NCBI RefSeq assembly: GCF_024172165.1
Contig: NZ_JAMZEB010000002.1
Location: 10,018,501 to 10,082,500, forward strand
DNA from: Nonomuraea thailandensis
GTDB lineage: Bacteria > Actinomycetota > Actinomycetes > Streptosporangiales > Streptosporangiaceae
Direction of reading: 5' to 3'
Length of the DNA: 64,000 nucleotides
Under the pieces are notes generated by a model, which ran no database searches, was not told the DNA's origin, and saw only the letters and a list, made by a program, of their open reading frames with translations. The translations under genes were made by a program, and so were the position numbers. The first letter of the stretch is position 1. The number at the start of each line of letters is the position of its first letter. Shown piece after piece: positions 1 to 8,076 of the stretch.

Positions 1-801
1 CTGCTGCTGACCTCCGCGCTGGCCGACGACGACCTCGGCACCGCGCAGGCCGAGCTGTCCGCGATCGAGCGGATCAACGACAGGCAGGTCGTGCTCGGCG
101 GGGTGGCGATGGTCTCGCTGTGCGCGGCCGAGATCGCGCTCGCCCGCGGTGAGACGGCCACCGCGCTGGAGGAGTACCGCACGGCCGTCCAGCAGGCGCG
201 CGGCCTGCGCCTGCCCGGGGTGCCGATGACGGAGTGCACGCCGTGGACGCTGGTGGCCGAGTCGGCCACCCTGGCGGCGTACGCCTATCACGCCCCGCCG
301 GAGGACGTCCGCTACGGCGCGGAGCTGTTCTCCACCCTCTGCGGCTACGACGTGCTGACCGTGGACGATCCGGCCCTCGACTACCCGCTGTGCGGCGTGA
401 TGCTCTTCGCGCTCGGCGCCTGGGGGCTGCTGCGGGGCGCCATGCCCACCGGCGACGCGATCGGGCTGCTGGTGCTGGCCGAACGGTTCGCGTACAACAG
501 CGCCTCGCCGAGCCTGTCGTTCGAGCGGATCGAGCCGTACGCGGAGCGGGCCGCGCCCGGCATGATCGCCGCCAGGCGGGCCGAGTACGGCGACCGGCGC
601 GGCTCCGACCTGCTCGGCGAGGCGCGCGAGCTCGTCGAGCAGGTGCGTCACGGGGGCGGGTCACATGTGCCGCTTGTAGCTGCGCACCGACAGCGGCGCG
701 AAGATCGCGACGACGATCACGGACGCCACCAGCGTCCAGGCCACCGCGCCGCTGACGAGCGCGCCGTTGGCGAGGTCGCGGGCGGCCGTGACCAGGTGTG
801 A
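1..801 (+). CDS. C-terminal part of a SARP/BTAD-type regulator (5' truncated by window edge)
   Basis: The reading frame is open from base 1 and runs 266 residues to a TGA at 799-801; the start lies outside the window. The visible part is an all-helical, Ala/Leu-rich TPR-like region (for example a run reading ARGETATALEEYRTAV) of the kind that ends AfsR/SARP or BTAD ATPase regulators in mycelial actinomycetes. No DNA-binding or NTPase domain is visible, so the family is inferred from style alone. The last 47 or so residues, after ELVEQVRHGG, are Arg/Asp-rich and are simply the antisense of the permease that ends at 661. The 141 bp tail-to-tail overlap suggests the original stop near 660 may have been lost. 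The regulator could control the adjacent ABC exporter. Confidence 0.5.
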   Translation: MLLTSALADDDLGTAQAELSAIERINDRQVVLGGVAMVSLCAAEIALARGETATALEEYRTAVQQARGLRLPGVPMTECTPWTLVAESATLAAYAYHAPPEDVRYGAELFSTLCGYDVLTVDDPALDYPLCGVMLFALGAWGLLRGAMPTGDAIGLLVLAERFAYNSASPSLSFERIEPYAERAAPGMIAARRAEYGDRRGSDLLGEARELVEQVRHGGGSHVPLVAAHRQRREDRDDDHGRHQRPGHRAADERAVGEVAGGRDQV

Positions 802-1497
802 GACGGGGTTGATCCGGACGAACGCCGCCAGCCAGCCGGGCAGCGTCTCGACGGGCACGAACGCGTTCGACAGGAACGTCAGCGGAAACAGGATCATCAT
901 GGAGATGCCCTGGACGGCCTGGGCGCTGCGGGCGATCGTGCCGACCCAGGTGAAGACCCACGCCAGCGACCACCCGGTGAAGATGGCGAGCAGGATCGCG
1001 GCGAGCACGCCGCCGGCCCCGCCGCCCGGGCGGTAGCCCATCACCAGGCCCATGCCGAAGGTCAGCGTGGCCGCGATCAGGTACCGCACCAGGTCGGCCA
1101 CCATCGGGCCGGCGAGCGGCGCGATCCGGGCGATCGGCAGCGACTTGAACCGGTCGAAGACCCCCTTCTCCATGTCCTCGCGGAGCTGCGTGCCCGTGGC
1201 CATGCACGTCGTCAGCACGGTCTGGGCGAGGATGCCGGGGACCATCAGGGGCAGGTAGCTCTGCACGTCGCCCGCGATGGCGCCGCCGAAGACGAAGGCG
1301 AACATCGCGGTAAACAGGATGGGCTGGAACGCCACGTCGAAGAACTGCTCCGGGTTCCTGCGCATCTTCTTCAGCGCCCGCCACGCCATGGTCAGCGTCT
1401 GGCCGACCGTCTCCCCCATGGAGACGCGGCGCCGGGCGGCGGCCACGCGGTCGGCGGCCTGGACCGCCTCGCGGGCGGGTGCGATCGTGGTGGTCAT
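661..1497 (-). CDS. DrrB-like ABC-2 type multidrug exporter permease
   Basis: A 278-residue integral membrane protein of the ABC-2/DrrB family, with about six hydrophobic segments and a long cytoplasmic N-terminus ending near residue 50. The stretch EDMEKGVFDRFKSLPI matches the conserved cytoplasmic loop of DrrB-type permeases, which contacts the ATPase. The length is normal for the family. The ATG is overlapped by the ATPase stop codon (4 bp, ATGA), so the two are co-translated. DrrAB pairs export daunorubicin-like drugs in producers and give resistance to amphipathic drugs elsewhere; the substrate here is unknown. Its 3' end overlaps the neighbouring regulator gene tail to tail. Confidence 0.9.
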   Translation of the reverse strand: MTTTIAPAREAVQAADRVAAARRRVSMGETVGQTLTMAWRALKKMRRNPEQFFDVAFQPILFTAMFAFVFGGAIAGDVQSYLPLMVPGILAQTVLTTCMATGTQLREDMEKGVFDRFKSLPIARIAPLAGPMVADLVRYLIAATLTFGMGLVMGYRPGGGAGGVLAAILLAIFTGWSLAWVFTWVGTIARSAQAVQGISMMILFPLTFLSNAFVPVETLPGWLAAFVRINPVSHLVTAARDLANGALVSGAVAWTLVASVIVVAIFAPLSVRSYKRHM

Positions 1498-2498
1498 CGG
1501 CTCTCCTCCGTACCGCTTTCGCCGTCACCGCCGGTCCCATGACCGGTGAGGGCCAGGAACACCTCGTCCAGGCTGGGCTTGGCCACGCTCACCGAGGTGA
1601 TCGACACCCCGGCGGTGCGCAGCGCGATCAGCACGTCCGCGGCCAGGTCGGCCTGGTCGAGCGCGACGTTGAGCCGGCCCTGCTCCGGGCTGAGCACCGG
1701 CTCGGAGCCGAGCACGCGGCGCACGACGTCCACGGCGGCGGGCACCTCGCCGGGCTCGGCGAGCAGCAGTTGGAGGGTCGAGTCGCCGACCGCGCTCTTC
1801 AGCTCGTCGGGGGTGCCCTCGGCGACCTTGCGGCCGTGGTCGATGACGGCGACGCGGTCGGCGAGCTGGTCGGCCTCGTCCAGGTACTGCGTGGTCAGCA
1901 GCACCGTGCAGCCGTCGGCGACCAGGCCGCGGATGGTGTCCCACATCTGGCCGCGGGTGCGCGGGTCGAGCCCGGTGGTGGGCTCGTCCAGGAAGATCAG
2001 CGGTGGCCTGCTGATCAGGCTGGCCGCCAGGTCGAGTCGCCGGCGCATGCCGCCGGAGAACTGCGCGATGGGTTTGTCGGCGGCCTGCTCCAGGCCGAAC
2101 TGGCCCAGCAGGTCGATGGCGATGCGCCGGGCGCGCGGCGCGGCGATGCCCTGGAGGCGGCTGAAGAGCCAGAGGTTCTCGCGGGCGGTCAGGTTCTCGT
2201 CGACCGAGGCGTACTGTCCGGTGACGCCGACGAGCTGGCGGATCACGTGCGGGTTGCCGGCCACGTCCACGCCGAAGATCTCGGCGCGGCCCGCGTCGAT
2301 CGTCAGCAGGGTGGCCAGCATCCGTAGCGTGGTGGTCTTTCCCGCGCCGTTCGGGCCGAGGACGCCGAAGATCTCACCGGGGCGTACGCGCAGGTCGATC
2401 CCGTCGACGGCCCGATGCCCGCCGAACGACTTCGCCAGCCCTTCCGTACGTACGGCCAGATCGCCGCCCCCGGCACGTCCGAGTTCTGCGATGTTCAT
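1494..2498 (-). CDS. DrrA-like ABC exporter ATP-binding protein
   Basis: A 334-residue ATPase subunit that pairs with the overlapping downstream permease. Walker A GPNGAGKTT lies at residues 48-56, the Q-loop near Gln95 (GVTGQYASVD), the signature FSGGMRRRL near 147-155, and Walker B LIFLDEPTTGLDP at 167-179. The C-terminal third carries the DrrA-type extension with FLALTGHG near the end, typical of the daunorubicin-resistance subfamily. It would hydrolyse ATP at the inner face of the membrane to drive export. It is the first gene of a two-gene operon; two GTTTCAC direct repeats 21 bp apart lie just upstream of the start and may bind a regulator. Confidence 0.93.
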   Translation of the reverse strand: MNIAELGRAGGGDLAVRTEGLAKSFGGHRAVDGIDLRVRPGEIFGVLGPNGAGKTTTLRMLATLLTIDAGRAEIFGVDVAGNPHVIRQLVGVTGQYASVDENLTARENLWLFSRLQGIAAPRARRIAIDLLGQFGLEQAADKPIAQFSGGMRRRLDLAASLISRPPLIFLDEPTTGLDPRTRGQMWDTIRGLVADGCTVLLTTQYLDEADQLADRVAVIDHGRKVAEGTPDELKSAVGDSTLQLLLAEPGEVPAAVDVVRRVLGSEPVLSPEQGRLNVALDQADLAADVLIALRTAGVSITSVSVAKPSLDEVFLALTGHGTGGDGESGTEESR

Positions 2499-2520
2499 GG
2501 CTCCACTGTCGGCGGCGGCG

Positions 2521-2548
2521 GTTTCACGGCACCCTCACGTGGTTTCAC
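2521..2548. promoter_or_regulatory. Direct repeat GTTTCAC x2 upstream of the ABC exporter
   Basis: The heptamer GTTTCAC occurs at 2521-2527 and 2542-2548, exactly 21 bp (two helical turns) apart, within 50 bp of the exporter start. On the gene strand it reads GTGAAAC. Same-face direct heptamers are how SARP-type activators bind, although their usual period is 11 or 22 bp. This is a candidate operator only. Confidence 0.3.
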
Positions 2549-2642
2549 CCGCTCTCATGACCGATAAGGTCAGAACGCTCAAACTGATCAAAAAGGCCGA
2601 AACAGACCACCCGAGAGGCCGGTTCGCACGACAGGAGAGACG

Positions 2643-3470
2643 ATGATGTACCCCCCGTCCGGCTCCGGGCCGGGGATTCATCCCCCTCAGCCGCCCCCGT
2701 ACGCGCCCTGGCCGCAGCCGCCGCCGGCCCGCCCGCCCCGCAGACCGTGGCGGATCGCCGTGGGGCTGCTCCTCGCGGGCTTCGGCCTGCTGCCCCTGCT
2801 GGGCGGCGGCGCGCTCATCGCGAAGGCGTACTCCAACAGCCGGCAGACCATCCACAACCCCGAGTACGCCAGGCAGCTGTGGCGCAACGTGCCCGTCGAG
2901 ACGCTGTTCCCCCCGCGGCTCGGCCGGGAGCACCCCGACAAGACCTACCGCGACCCGAACGACGAGCGCGGCTGGACCAGGGCCGCCGTCTCCTCCGGCA
3001 CCTCCTGCCGGCAGGCGCTCTCCGGCGAGCTGGCGCGGGCCGCCGTCAAGGGCGGCTGCGTCGCGGCCCTGCGCGCCACCTACCTGGACGACACCGGAGG
3101 AACCGCCGCCACCGTGGCCCTGATCGCCTTCCGCGACAACGAGTACGCCCGCCAGGAGCTGCAGGACGTCATGAGCGAGGCCGACGAGAAGCCGGATCAC
3201 GTGGTACGCGCCCTCGCCGCGCCCGGCACCCGGTGGAAGGACGCCGCGCGGGCCGGGAACGGCGGCTGGAGCATCGGGAACACGCCCATGTACGTGGCGG
3301 TGACCGCCGGCCCCGCGGACGGCCGCAGGGCGGGAAGGCTGCCACAGCCATGGGGCAAGCGGGCCCATCCCCAGAAGGAGGACCGCGAGGCGTGGGCGCA
3401 CACCGCGCAGGGGCTGGCGCAGAGCATCTCCACCCGCGTGCAGGCCGAGGCCAGGAAGGTGGGACCGTGA
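2643..3470 (+). CDS. Proline-rich membrane-anchored extracellular protein, partner of the downstream mycosin
   Basis: A 275-residue protein I do not recognise by name. Residues 1-35 are rich in Pro, Gly and Tyr (cytoplasmic), followed by one hydrophobic segment at about 38-62 (VGLLLAGFGLLPLLGGGALI), so the remaining roughly 210 residues should be outside the cell. That region has a few Cys and ends in an amphipathic helix. The stop overlaps the GTG of the subtilisin-like protease (GTGA), so the two are translationally coupled and probably act together. The SD is GGAGAG, 5-10 bases before ATG 2643; ATG 2646 is a second possible start. The type II topology with a Pro-rich tail resembles accessory proteins found next to mycosins, but function is inferred only from context. 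Confidence 0.8.
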   Translation: MMYPPSGSGPGIHPPQPPPYAPWPQPPPARPPRRPWRIAVGLLLAGFGLLPLLGGGALIAKAYSNSRQTIHNPEYARQLWRNVPVETLFPPRLGREHPDKTYRDPNDERGWTRAAVSSGTSCRQALSGELARAAVKGGCVAALRATYLDDTGGTAATVALIAFRDNEYARQELQDVMSEADEKPDHVVRALAAPGTRWKDAARAGNGGWSIGNTPMYVAVTAGPADGRRAGRLPQPWGKRAHPQKEDREAWAHTAQGLAQSISTRVQAEARKVGP

Positions 3471-4738
3471 TCCGCAGGCTGGTCAGCCCGGCCGTGCTGG
3501 TCACCGTGCTGGTCGCCGGGCTGATCCCGGCCGGCGCCGGTCCGGCCGCGGCGGAGGCGCCGCGAGGCTGGGAGCAGCAGGTCATGAAGGTGCCCGCCGC
3601 GCACCGGCTCGGGCAGGGCAAGGGCATCACAGTGGCGGTCCTGGACTCCGGGGTCATGCGCGACCATCCGGAGTTGCGCGGGCGGGTGACCGCCGGCCCC
3701 GACTTCATCGGCGGGGGCGCCGAGCCGGGCAGGCCGTACTGGGGCGAGCACGGCACCGCCATGGCCTCCAGCGTGCTGCGGGTCGCACCGCAGGCCGAGG
3801 TGCTGGACGTGCGGGTGTTGTGGGACGAGGAGGACCCCGCGCGCAAGCGTGCCGAGCAGGCCGCCGAGTCGGGCGGCCCCGCCGACGAACAGAGCGTCAA
3901 GGCGGCCGGCGCGCTGGCCGAGGGCATCAGGTACGCCGCCGACAAGGGCGCCCAGGTGATCTCCATGTCCCTCGGCAGCGACGAGTGGAGCCTCGGCAGC
4001 GACTACGACGAGCTCACCGCCTCGGCCGTCGACTACGCCCTCGGCAAGGGGGTCGTCCTGCTGGCCAGCGCCGGCAACGGCGGATCGACCGACCCGCTGG
4101 AGGTGGACGCGAACAACACCGTCGCCTACCCGGCCGCGTACCCGGGGGTGATCGCGGTGGCGGCCATGGGGCCCGGCGGTGCGCGCGCCGAGTTCTCGCA
4201 GGTGCACACGTACAACCAGATCGCCGCGCCCGGCGTGGACATCTACGCCGCCGACAACGGCGGCGGCTACCGGATGGGGAACGGCACCTCGCCCGCCTGC
4301 GCGCTCGCGGCGGGCACCGTGGCGCTCATGTTGTCCCGCAACCCCGGCCTGACGCCCCGGCAGGTGCGCGACATCCTGCTGCGGACGGCGCAGAAACCGG
4401 CGGGCGGCTACAACGTGTTCGTCGGCTTCGGGCTGATCGACGCGGCAGCGGCGGTGCGGGCCGCGGGGGCCGCCGGGAAGAGCGAGATCGAGGCGGCGCC
4501 GTACAAGGGGGACGAGTACTTCGGTGACGGGCCGGTCGCCCCGCCGACGACCAACCCGCCGATCGACATGTCCTACGTCGCCGTGGGCGGCGCGGCCGCC
4601 GGGGTGGGGCTGCTGTTCCTGCTGGGCGCGGCGCTGCTCATGCGCAGGCCACGCGCCCGTCGCGTGCCTGGACCTCCCATGAGCGGCCCTCCGATGGGCG
4701 GGCCTTCGATGGGCGGGCCTTCGATGGGCGGGCGCTGA
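3467..4738 (+). CDS. Mycosin-like (type VII secretion-associated) subtilisin family serine protease
   Basis: An S8 family protease of 423 residues from GTG 3467, chosen because it overlaps the upstream stop and begins a clear signal peptide (residues 1-29, ending AAAE). The triad is visible: Asp60 in VAVLDSG, His95 in GEHGTAMAS and Ser275 in NGTSPACAL; the oxyanion Asn204 is in SAGNGG. A single C-terminal membrane segment (about 365-390) and a short cytoplasmic tail with repeated MGGPS motifs give the topology of mycosins (MycP), which sit on the outer face of the membrane and belong to ESX systems. No EccB/C/D/E or WXG100 gene is present in the window, so this may be an orphan or serve a distant ESX locus. 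Confidence 0.9.
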   Translation: MIRRLVSPAVLVTVLVAGLIPAGAGPAAAEAPRGWEQQVMKVPAAHRLGQGKGITVAVLDSGVMRDHPELRGRVTAGPDFIGGGAEPGRPYWGEHGTAMASSVLRVAPQAEVLDVRVLWDEEDPARKRAEQAAESGGPADEQSVKAAGALAEGIRYAADKGAQVISMSLGSDEWSLGSDYDELTASAVDYALGKGVVLLASAGNGGSTDPLEVDANNTVAYPAAYPGVIAVAAMGPGGARAEFSQVHTYNQIAAPGVDIYAADNGGGYRMGNGTSPACALAAGTVALMLSRNPGLTPRQVRDILLRTAQKPAGGYNVFVGFGLIDAAAAVRAAGAAGKSEIEAAPYKGDEYFGDGPVAPPTTNPPIDMSYVAVGGAAAGVGLLFLLGAALLMRRPRARRVPGPPMSGPPMGGPSMGGPSMGGR

Positions 4739-4842
4739 CATCAGGCGTCGGGCGCGTTGCGTTCCCACCACAGGAAACCATCCCGACGTCGACGTGGCGG
4801 AGGCAGCGCAGGCGCCTCGACTTCGACTTCGACCCTCCGGTG

Positions 4843-5061
4843 CTATGACATCGCTGCCACACGCGCCTGGTCCTGCAGGAGGTCCATCACCGTCTCCACG
4901 TCGTTGGCGCTGACCGTCTGATGCAACCCCTTGAGGATGTCTGCGTCGTCGAGCCGGACCCCGCGCCTGGTCGCGTAGAGGACCCCCTCGTCGCTGAAGA
5001 AGAACGACCAGTCGGGGAACGCGGTGCGAAGTGCTTCTACGTCGTGACCCACTGTAGTCAT
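4843..5061 (-). CDS. Small acidic protein of unknown function
   Basis: A 72-residue soluble protein with normal composition and codon use for this genome. The N-terminal part (VGHDVEALRTAFPDWSFF) suggests a short fold in which a buried Trp/Phe cluster is followed by a helix. No signal peptide or membrane segment is seen. Neighbours are convergent (the mycosin) and divergent (the PAS protein). I do not recognise a family. The overlapping 74-codon frame upstream has poor composition and was not accepted. Confidence 0.6.
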   Translation of the reverse strand: MTTVGHDVEALRTAFPDWSFFFSDEGVLYATRRGVRLDDADILKGLHQTVSANDVETVMDLLQDQARVAAMS

Positions 5062-5236
5062 GCGGTCACTCTAACGAGCGCCCTGCGGCCGGTCCAGCCC
5101 CCGTTGTCGTGCGAAAGCGGGCACTCAAGGACTACCTGGGAACGATGCCACGCCGCATGTGATTACGAAGAGTGGCCGCTCATCGGCGGAAACTTTCGCG
5201 TCGGTATAACCACCTACCAAAGCTAACTATATGCAT

Positions 5237-5250
5237 TAATCTAGCGACCG
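5237..5250 (+). promoter_or_regulatory. Putative -10 box for a leaderless transcript
   Basis: TAATCT at 5237-5242 ends 7 nt before the GTG at 5250, with no Shine-Dalgarno in between. This spacing puts the transcription start at the start codon, as in leaderless actinobacterial genes. No good -35 was seen. Confidence 0.4.
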
Positions 5251-6002
5251 TGAGTAACGGATACCTCACGCGGGTCCTGCATCGCATCGGCCGTCGCGGC
5301 GCCTCGCTGGCCTTCGTGGGCCTGCTCTGCTTAGCCATCGCCGCCTCCTTGGCGTTCCCTCCTGCCGGGCAGGCGGCGACCCCGAGCTACGCGGTGCTCG
5401 CCGCCATCGCCCCGCTCGACGCCTGGGCCCTGGCCTGGGCCGCCACGGGCGCGTTGTGCCTGGTGCAGATGTTCCTGCGCTCGGACCGGGTCGCCTTCGC
5501 CGCCGCCACGGCGCTGCTCCTGCTGTACGGCCTGGTGTACCTGATCTCGACCTTCACCGGCGACAACCCGCGCGGCTGGGTGGGGGCGGCGGTCTGGCTG
5601 GCGTTCGGCGGCTGGATCGCGCTGATCGCGACCTGGCCCGAGGCCGTCACGGCGGACCGCGCGACGGGCGGGGCGGCGGTCGTCGTCGCCGACGCCGACG
5701 GGCTCATCCAGTCGTGGAACCCGCAGGCCGCCAAGTTGTTCGGGTGGAGCACCGAGGAGGCGGTGGGCCGGCCGCTGACCATCCTCATGCCGCCGCGTCT
5801 GCGCGACCAGCACGTCGAGGGCCTGGCCAGGGTGCGCGTCACCGGCGTGTCCGAGCTGGCAGGCCACATCATCCCGCTGGTCGGGCTGCGGCGCGACGGC
5901 AGCGAGTTTCCCATCGCGCTGACCGTCAACGCCTGGCACGGCGACGACGGCATCGCCTACACCGGAGTGATCAGGCCCATGCGAGGCGGCGATGCTGACT
6001 GA
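5250..6002 (+). CDS. Four-TM membrane protein with C-terminal PAS domain
   Basis: A 250-residue protein beginning at GTG 5250; a longer frame from 5172 is possible, but the -10-like box at 5237-5242 argues for the shorter form. Three or four hydrophobic segments fill residues 18-130. A PAS domain follows (about 140-250), recognisable from VVADADGLIQSWNPQAAKLF and the GWSTEEAVGRP motif. There is no kinase, cyclase or HTH output domain, so it would sense a ligand or redox state and pass the signal to a partner. The stop overlaps the next gene, a coiled-coil membrane protein, by 11 bp, which makes that protein the likely partner. Confidence 0.8.
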   Translation: MSNGYLTRVLHRIGRRGASLAFVGLLCLAIAASLAFPPAGQAATPSYAVLAAIAPLDAWALAWAATGALCLVQMFLRSDRVAFAAATALLLLYGLVYLISTFTGDNPRGWVGAAVWLAFGGWIALIATWPEAVTADRATGGAAVVVADADGLIQSWNPQAAKLFGWSTEEAVGRPLTILMPPRLRDQHVEGLARVRVTGVSELAGHIIPLVGLRRDGSEFPIALTVNAWHGDDGIAYTGVIRPMRGGDAD

Positions 6003-6441
6003 CATCCTCATCCAGGTGGCCATCGGCGCGGTCCCGCTCGGGGTGGCCTACCTCGCCTTCCGCTCGGCCACCGACGCCAACCGGAAGACCCACCAGACCG
6101 CGCTGCTCCAGGTCGAACGGCAGGCGGAGCTGGAGCGTTCGAAGGTGGACGCCGAGGCGTTCCTGCGGGCCAAGACGATCTACGAGGACGCGCTGGACCA
6201 GTTGGAGAAACAGCTCACCCGCATGCAGAGCCAGGCCACTCAGGTGAGCACCGACCTGGCCGAGGAGCAGACCGCCTCCACGGCGATGCGCGACCAGATC
6301 CGCCGCCTGCAGGCGCAGATCAGGGCGCTGGACCGTACGGTGGTCACGCTGCGCACCCAGCTCCTGACGGCGGGCCTGTCACCCGCGCCGGCCTCCGAGA
6401 CCACCGGCCCGTACCAGCTCCGGCATCCGCAGCAGGAGTGA
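5992..6441 (+). CDS. Membrane-anchored coiled-coil protein
   Basis: A 149-residue protein with an N-terminal membrane segment (residues 3-25) followed by a long heptad-patterned helix (about 35-125) rich in Gln, Glu, Arg and Ala, such as LDQLEKQLTRMQSQATQV. The C-terminal 20 residues are Pro/Gly-rich and probably disordered. It overlaps the upstream PAS protein by 11 bp and is read in a different frame, so the pair is co-translated. It resembles bitopic coiled-coil scaffold proteins; it has no enzymatic motif. A role as the signalling or assembly partner of the PAS protein is inference. Confidence 0.75.
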   Translation: MLTDILIQVAIGAVPLGVAYLAFRSATDANRKTHQTALLQVERQAELERSKVDAEAFLRAKTIYEDALDQLEKQLTRMQSQATQVSTDLAEEQTASTAMRDQIRRLQAQIRALDRTVVTLRTQLLTAGLSPAPASETTGPYQLRHPQQE

Positions 6442-6481
6442 CCGGGGGTGGACAGCCGCCCTGCCCGTCTGTCACCATCGG

Positions 6482-6497
6482 TCGCATGATCATGCGA
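6482..6497. promoter_or_regulatory. Perfect 16-bp palindrome, candidate operator
   Basis: TCGCATGATCATGCGA at 6482-6497 is a perfect palindrome, 27 bp upstream of the GTG of the DUF6745 gene and downstream of the coiled-coil gene. It has no downstream U-tract, so it looks like a dimeric repressor site. The cognate regulator is not visible nearby. Confidence 0.5.
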
Positions 6498-6523
6498 AGG
6501 GAGGGCGCCACCGCCCTAGATCG

Positions 6524-7600
6524 GTGAGCGCTCACGTGCAGCGGGAAGCTGCCGAGATCCGCGAGCGATGGCTGGGCCAAGCGCTTTCGACGCTGCCCGC
6601 CGACCGTCCGGCCGCAGAGGCCGCAATCTCCGCCCTGTACCACCTGATCGGGCTGCCGCCGCCCCGCTTCCACTGGGTCGCCTCGCCGCTCATCGCGCTG
6701 GCGACCGTGCCACCGGGGCTGGGCCCTGCGCAGAGCCTGGAACGGGTGGCCGAATGGCCGCTGCCGCCCCGGCTCGTCGCGCTCAAGAACGAGCTGCGCC
6801 GCGGCATCGACGCCAAGGTGCGAGGGCTGCAACAGCCGCTCGAACAGGTCATCAGGCGTACGGTGCAGGCTCCGCTGCTCAACAGCGGCGGGGACTGCCT
6901 GCTCCGGCCGCTCTCACACGCCCACACCGGGGAGTTCGCCTGGACCAACCGCTGGCACGAAAGCCAGCTCGTCGCCTGGATCGCCCACTACGACGCGCTG
7001 CGCCGGATCGCGGGGGTGGTGTTCACCGCCGAGCAGCTCCGGCAGTGGGGGCTGTGGGCGACGGTGGCCTCCTCGTGTCACTGGTGGTGGCCGGCCGAGC
7101 ACGTGTGCGTCGTGTCGGAGCGGCCCGTCGCCCTGCACACGGAGGTGTGGAAGGACGACGGCCAGGTGCGGCTGCACCACGCGGACGGCCCCGCCGTGCG
7201 CTACGCCGACGGCTGGTCCCTGCACTCCTGGCACGGCACCCGCGTGCCGGCCTGGGTGATCACCGACCCGACCGCCGAGCGCATCGCGGCCGAGACCAAC
7301 GTCGAGGTCAGGCGGTGCGCCATCGAGCGCCTCGGCTGGCCCGAATACGTCGAGCAGGCCGGGCTGAGGCTGGTCGGCACGGCGCCCGACCCCGGCAACC
7401 CGGGCTCCGAGCTGCGGCTCTACGACATGCGGCGGGAGACGAAGGTGCTCGTCGCGGTGAACGGCTCCGTCGAGCGCGACGGCCGGCGCCGGCGGTACGG
7501 CCTGACCGTGCCGGGCCACTTCACCGATCCGCTCGCCGCCGCCGGCTGGACGTACGGGCTGTCCGCCGAGCAGTACTCCCGACTCCTGCGCAGAACCTGA
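6524..7600 (+). CDS. DUF6745 family protein
   Basis: A 358-residue cytoplasmic protein. The central and C-terminal part has the DUF6745 hallmark, a His/Trp-rich block reading LHHADGPAVRYADGWSLHSWHG at about residues 218-238, preceded by a Trp cluster (CHWWWPAEHVCVVSERP). Proteins of this family are common in mycelial actinomycetes, often several per genome, with no established function. The C-terminus (VNGSVERDGRRRRYGLTVPG) resembles a small beta-rich module that recurs in the group. It starts with GTG and lies 11 bp before a partner gene. It may be regulated through the 16-bp palindrome immediately upstream. Confidence 0.75.
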   Translation: MSAHVQREAAEIRERWLGQALSTLPADRPAAEAAISALYHLIGLPPPRFHWVASPLIALATVPPGLGPAQSLERVAEWPLPPRLVALKNELRRGIDAKVRGLQQPLEQVIRRTVQAPLLNSGGDCLLRPLSHAHTGEFAWTNRWHESQLVAWIAHYDALRRIAGVVFTAEQLRQWGLWATVASSCHWWWPAEHVCVVSERPVALHTEVWKDDGQVRLHHADGPAVRYADGWSLHSWHGTRVPAWVITDPTAERIAAETNVEVRRCAIERLGWPEYVEQAGLRLVGTAPDPGNPGSELRLYDMRRETKVLVAVNGSVERDGRRRRYGLTVPGHFTDPLAAAGWTYGLSAEQYSRLLRRT

Positions 7601-7611
7601 AGGTGATTCCC

Positions 7612-8046
7612 ATGACCATGACCCTTGCCGAGCTCACCTCCCGGACCGGGCTCACCGTGCTCGACCACCTCGAACAGTCCGTACGGATCCCCGTGCTCGA
7701 CGGTCTCCAGGCCCAGGGCGACCTGATCGTCATCCCGCTGTCCGAAGCCGACGTCACCGTGTGGGGCGACGCCAGGTGGCGGCCCGTGCCCGCCGAGGGC
7801 GTGGAGCTGCTGCGCGGCGCGGCCGGCGGCAACCCGCACACGCTCGTCGCCGAGCCGGGCACCTGCCGCTGGACCACGCACGTCCGGGACGGGCAGGGGC
7901 TGGCGATCGGCATGTTCGACGCCACCGCCCCCGTCTACCTGCTGCATCCCGAACACGGGGGCTCGGGATGCGCACCCGGCACGTACGTGGTGCGGCGCCA
8001 GCGCGAGTACGAGACGAGCACCCGCTCCCGGCTGGTGGCGGACTAG
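7612..8046 (+). CDS. Small protein of unknown function coupled to DUF6745
   Basis: A 144-residue protein starting at ATG 7612 behind an AAGG Shine-Dalgarno at 7600-7603 (GTG 7603 is a weaker alternative). It is read 11 bp after the DUF6745 stop. The fold looks beta-rich: VRIPVLDGLQAQGDLIVIPL, then VWGDARWRPVPAEGVELLRG, then TYVVRRQREY at the end. No signal peptide or TM segment. Proteins with this pattern sit beside DUF6745 genes in related organisms as far as I recall, so the two probably form a functional pair, but no activity can be named. Confidence 0.75.
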   Translation: MTMTLAELTSRTGLTVLDHLEQSVRIPVLDGLQAQGDLIVIPLSEADVTVWGDARWRPVPAEGVELLRGAAGGNPHTLVAEPGTCRWTTHVRDGQGLAIGMFDATAPVYLLHPEHGGSGCAPGTYVVRRQREYETSTRSRLVAD

Positions 8047-8076
8047 CGACGGCGCACGCCGATCAGCGGGCGCCGC

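Noticed and set aside
4638..4862. 74-codon minus-strand frame between the mycosin and the small gene
   Set aside because: Repetitive (SKARPSKARPSE) antisense of the mycosin tail, overlapping the better candidate at 4843-5061.
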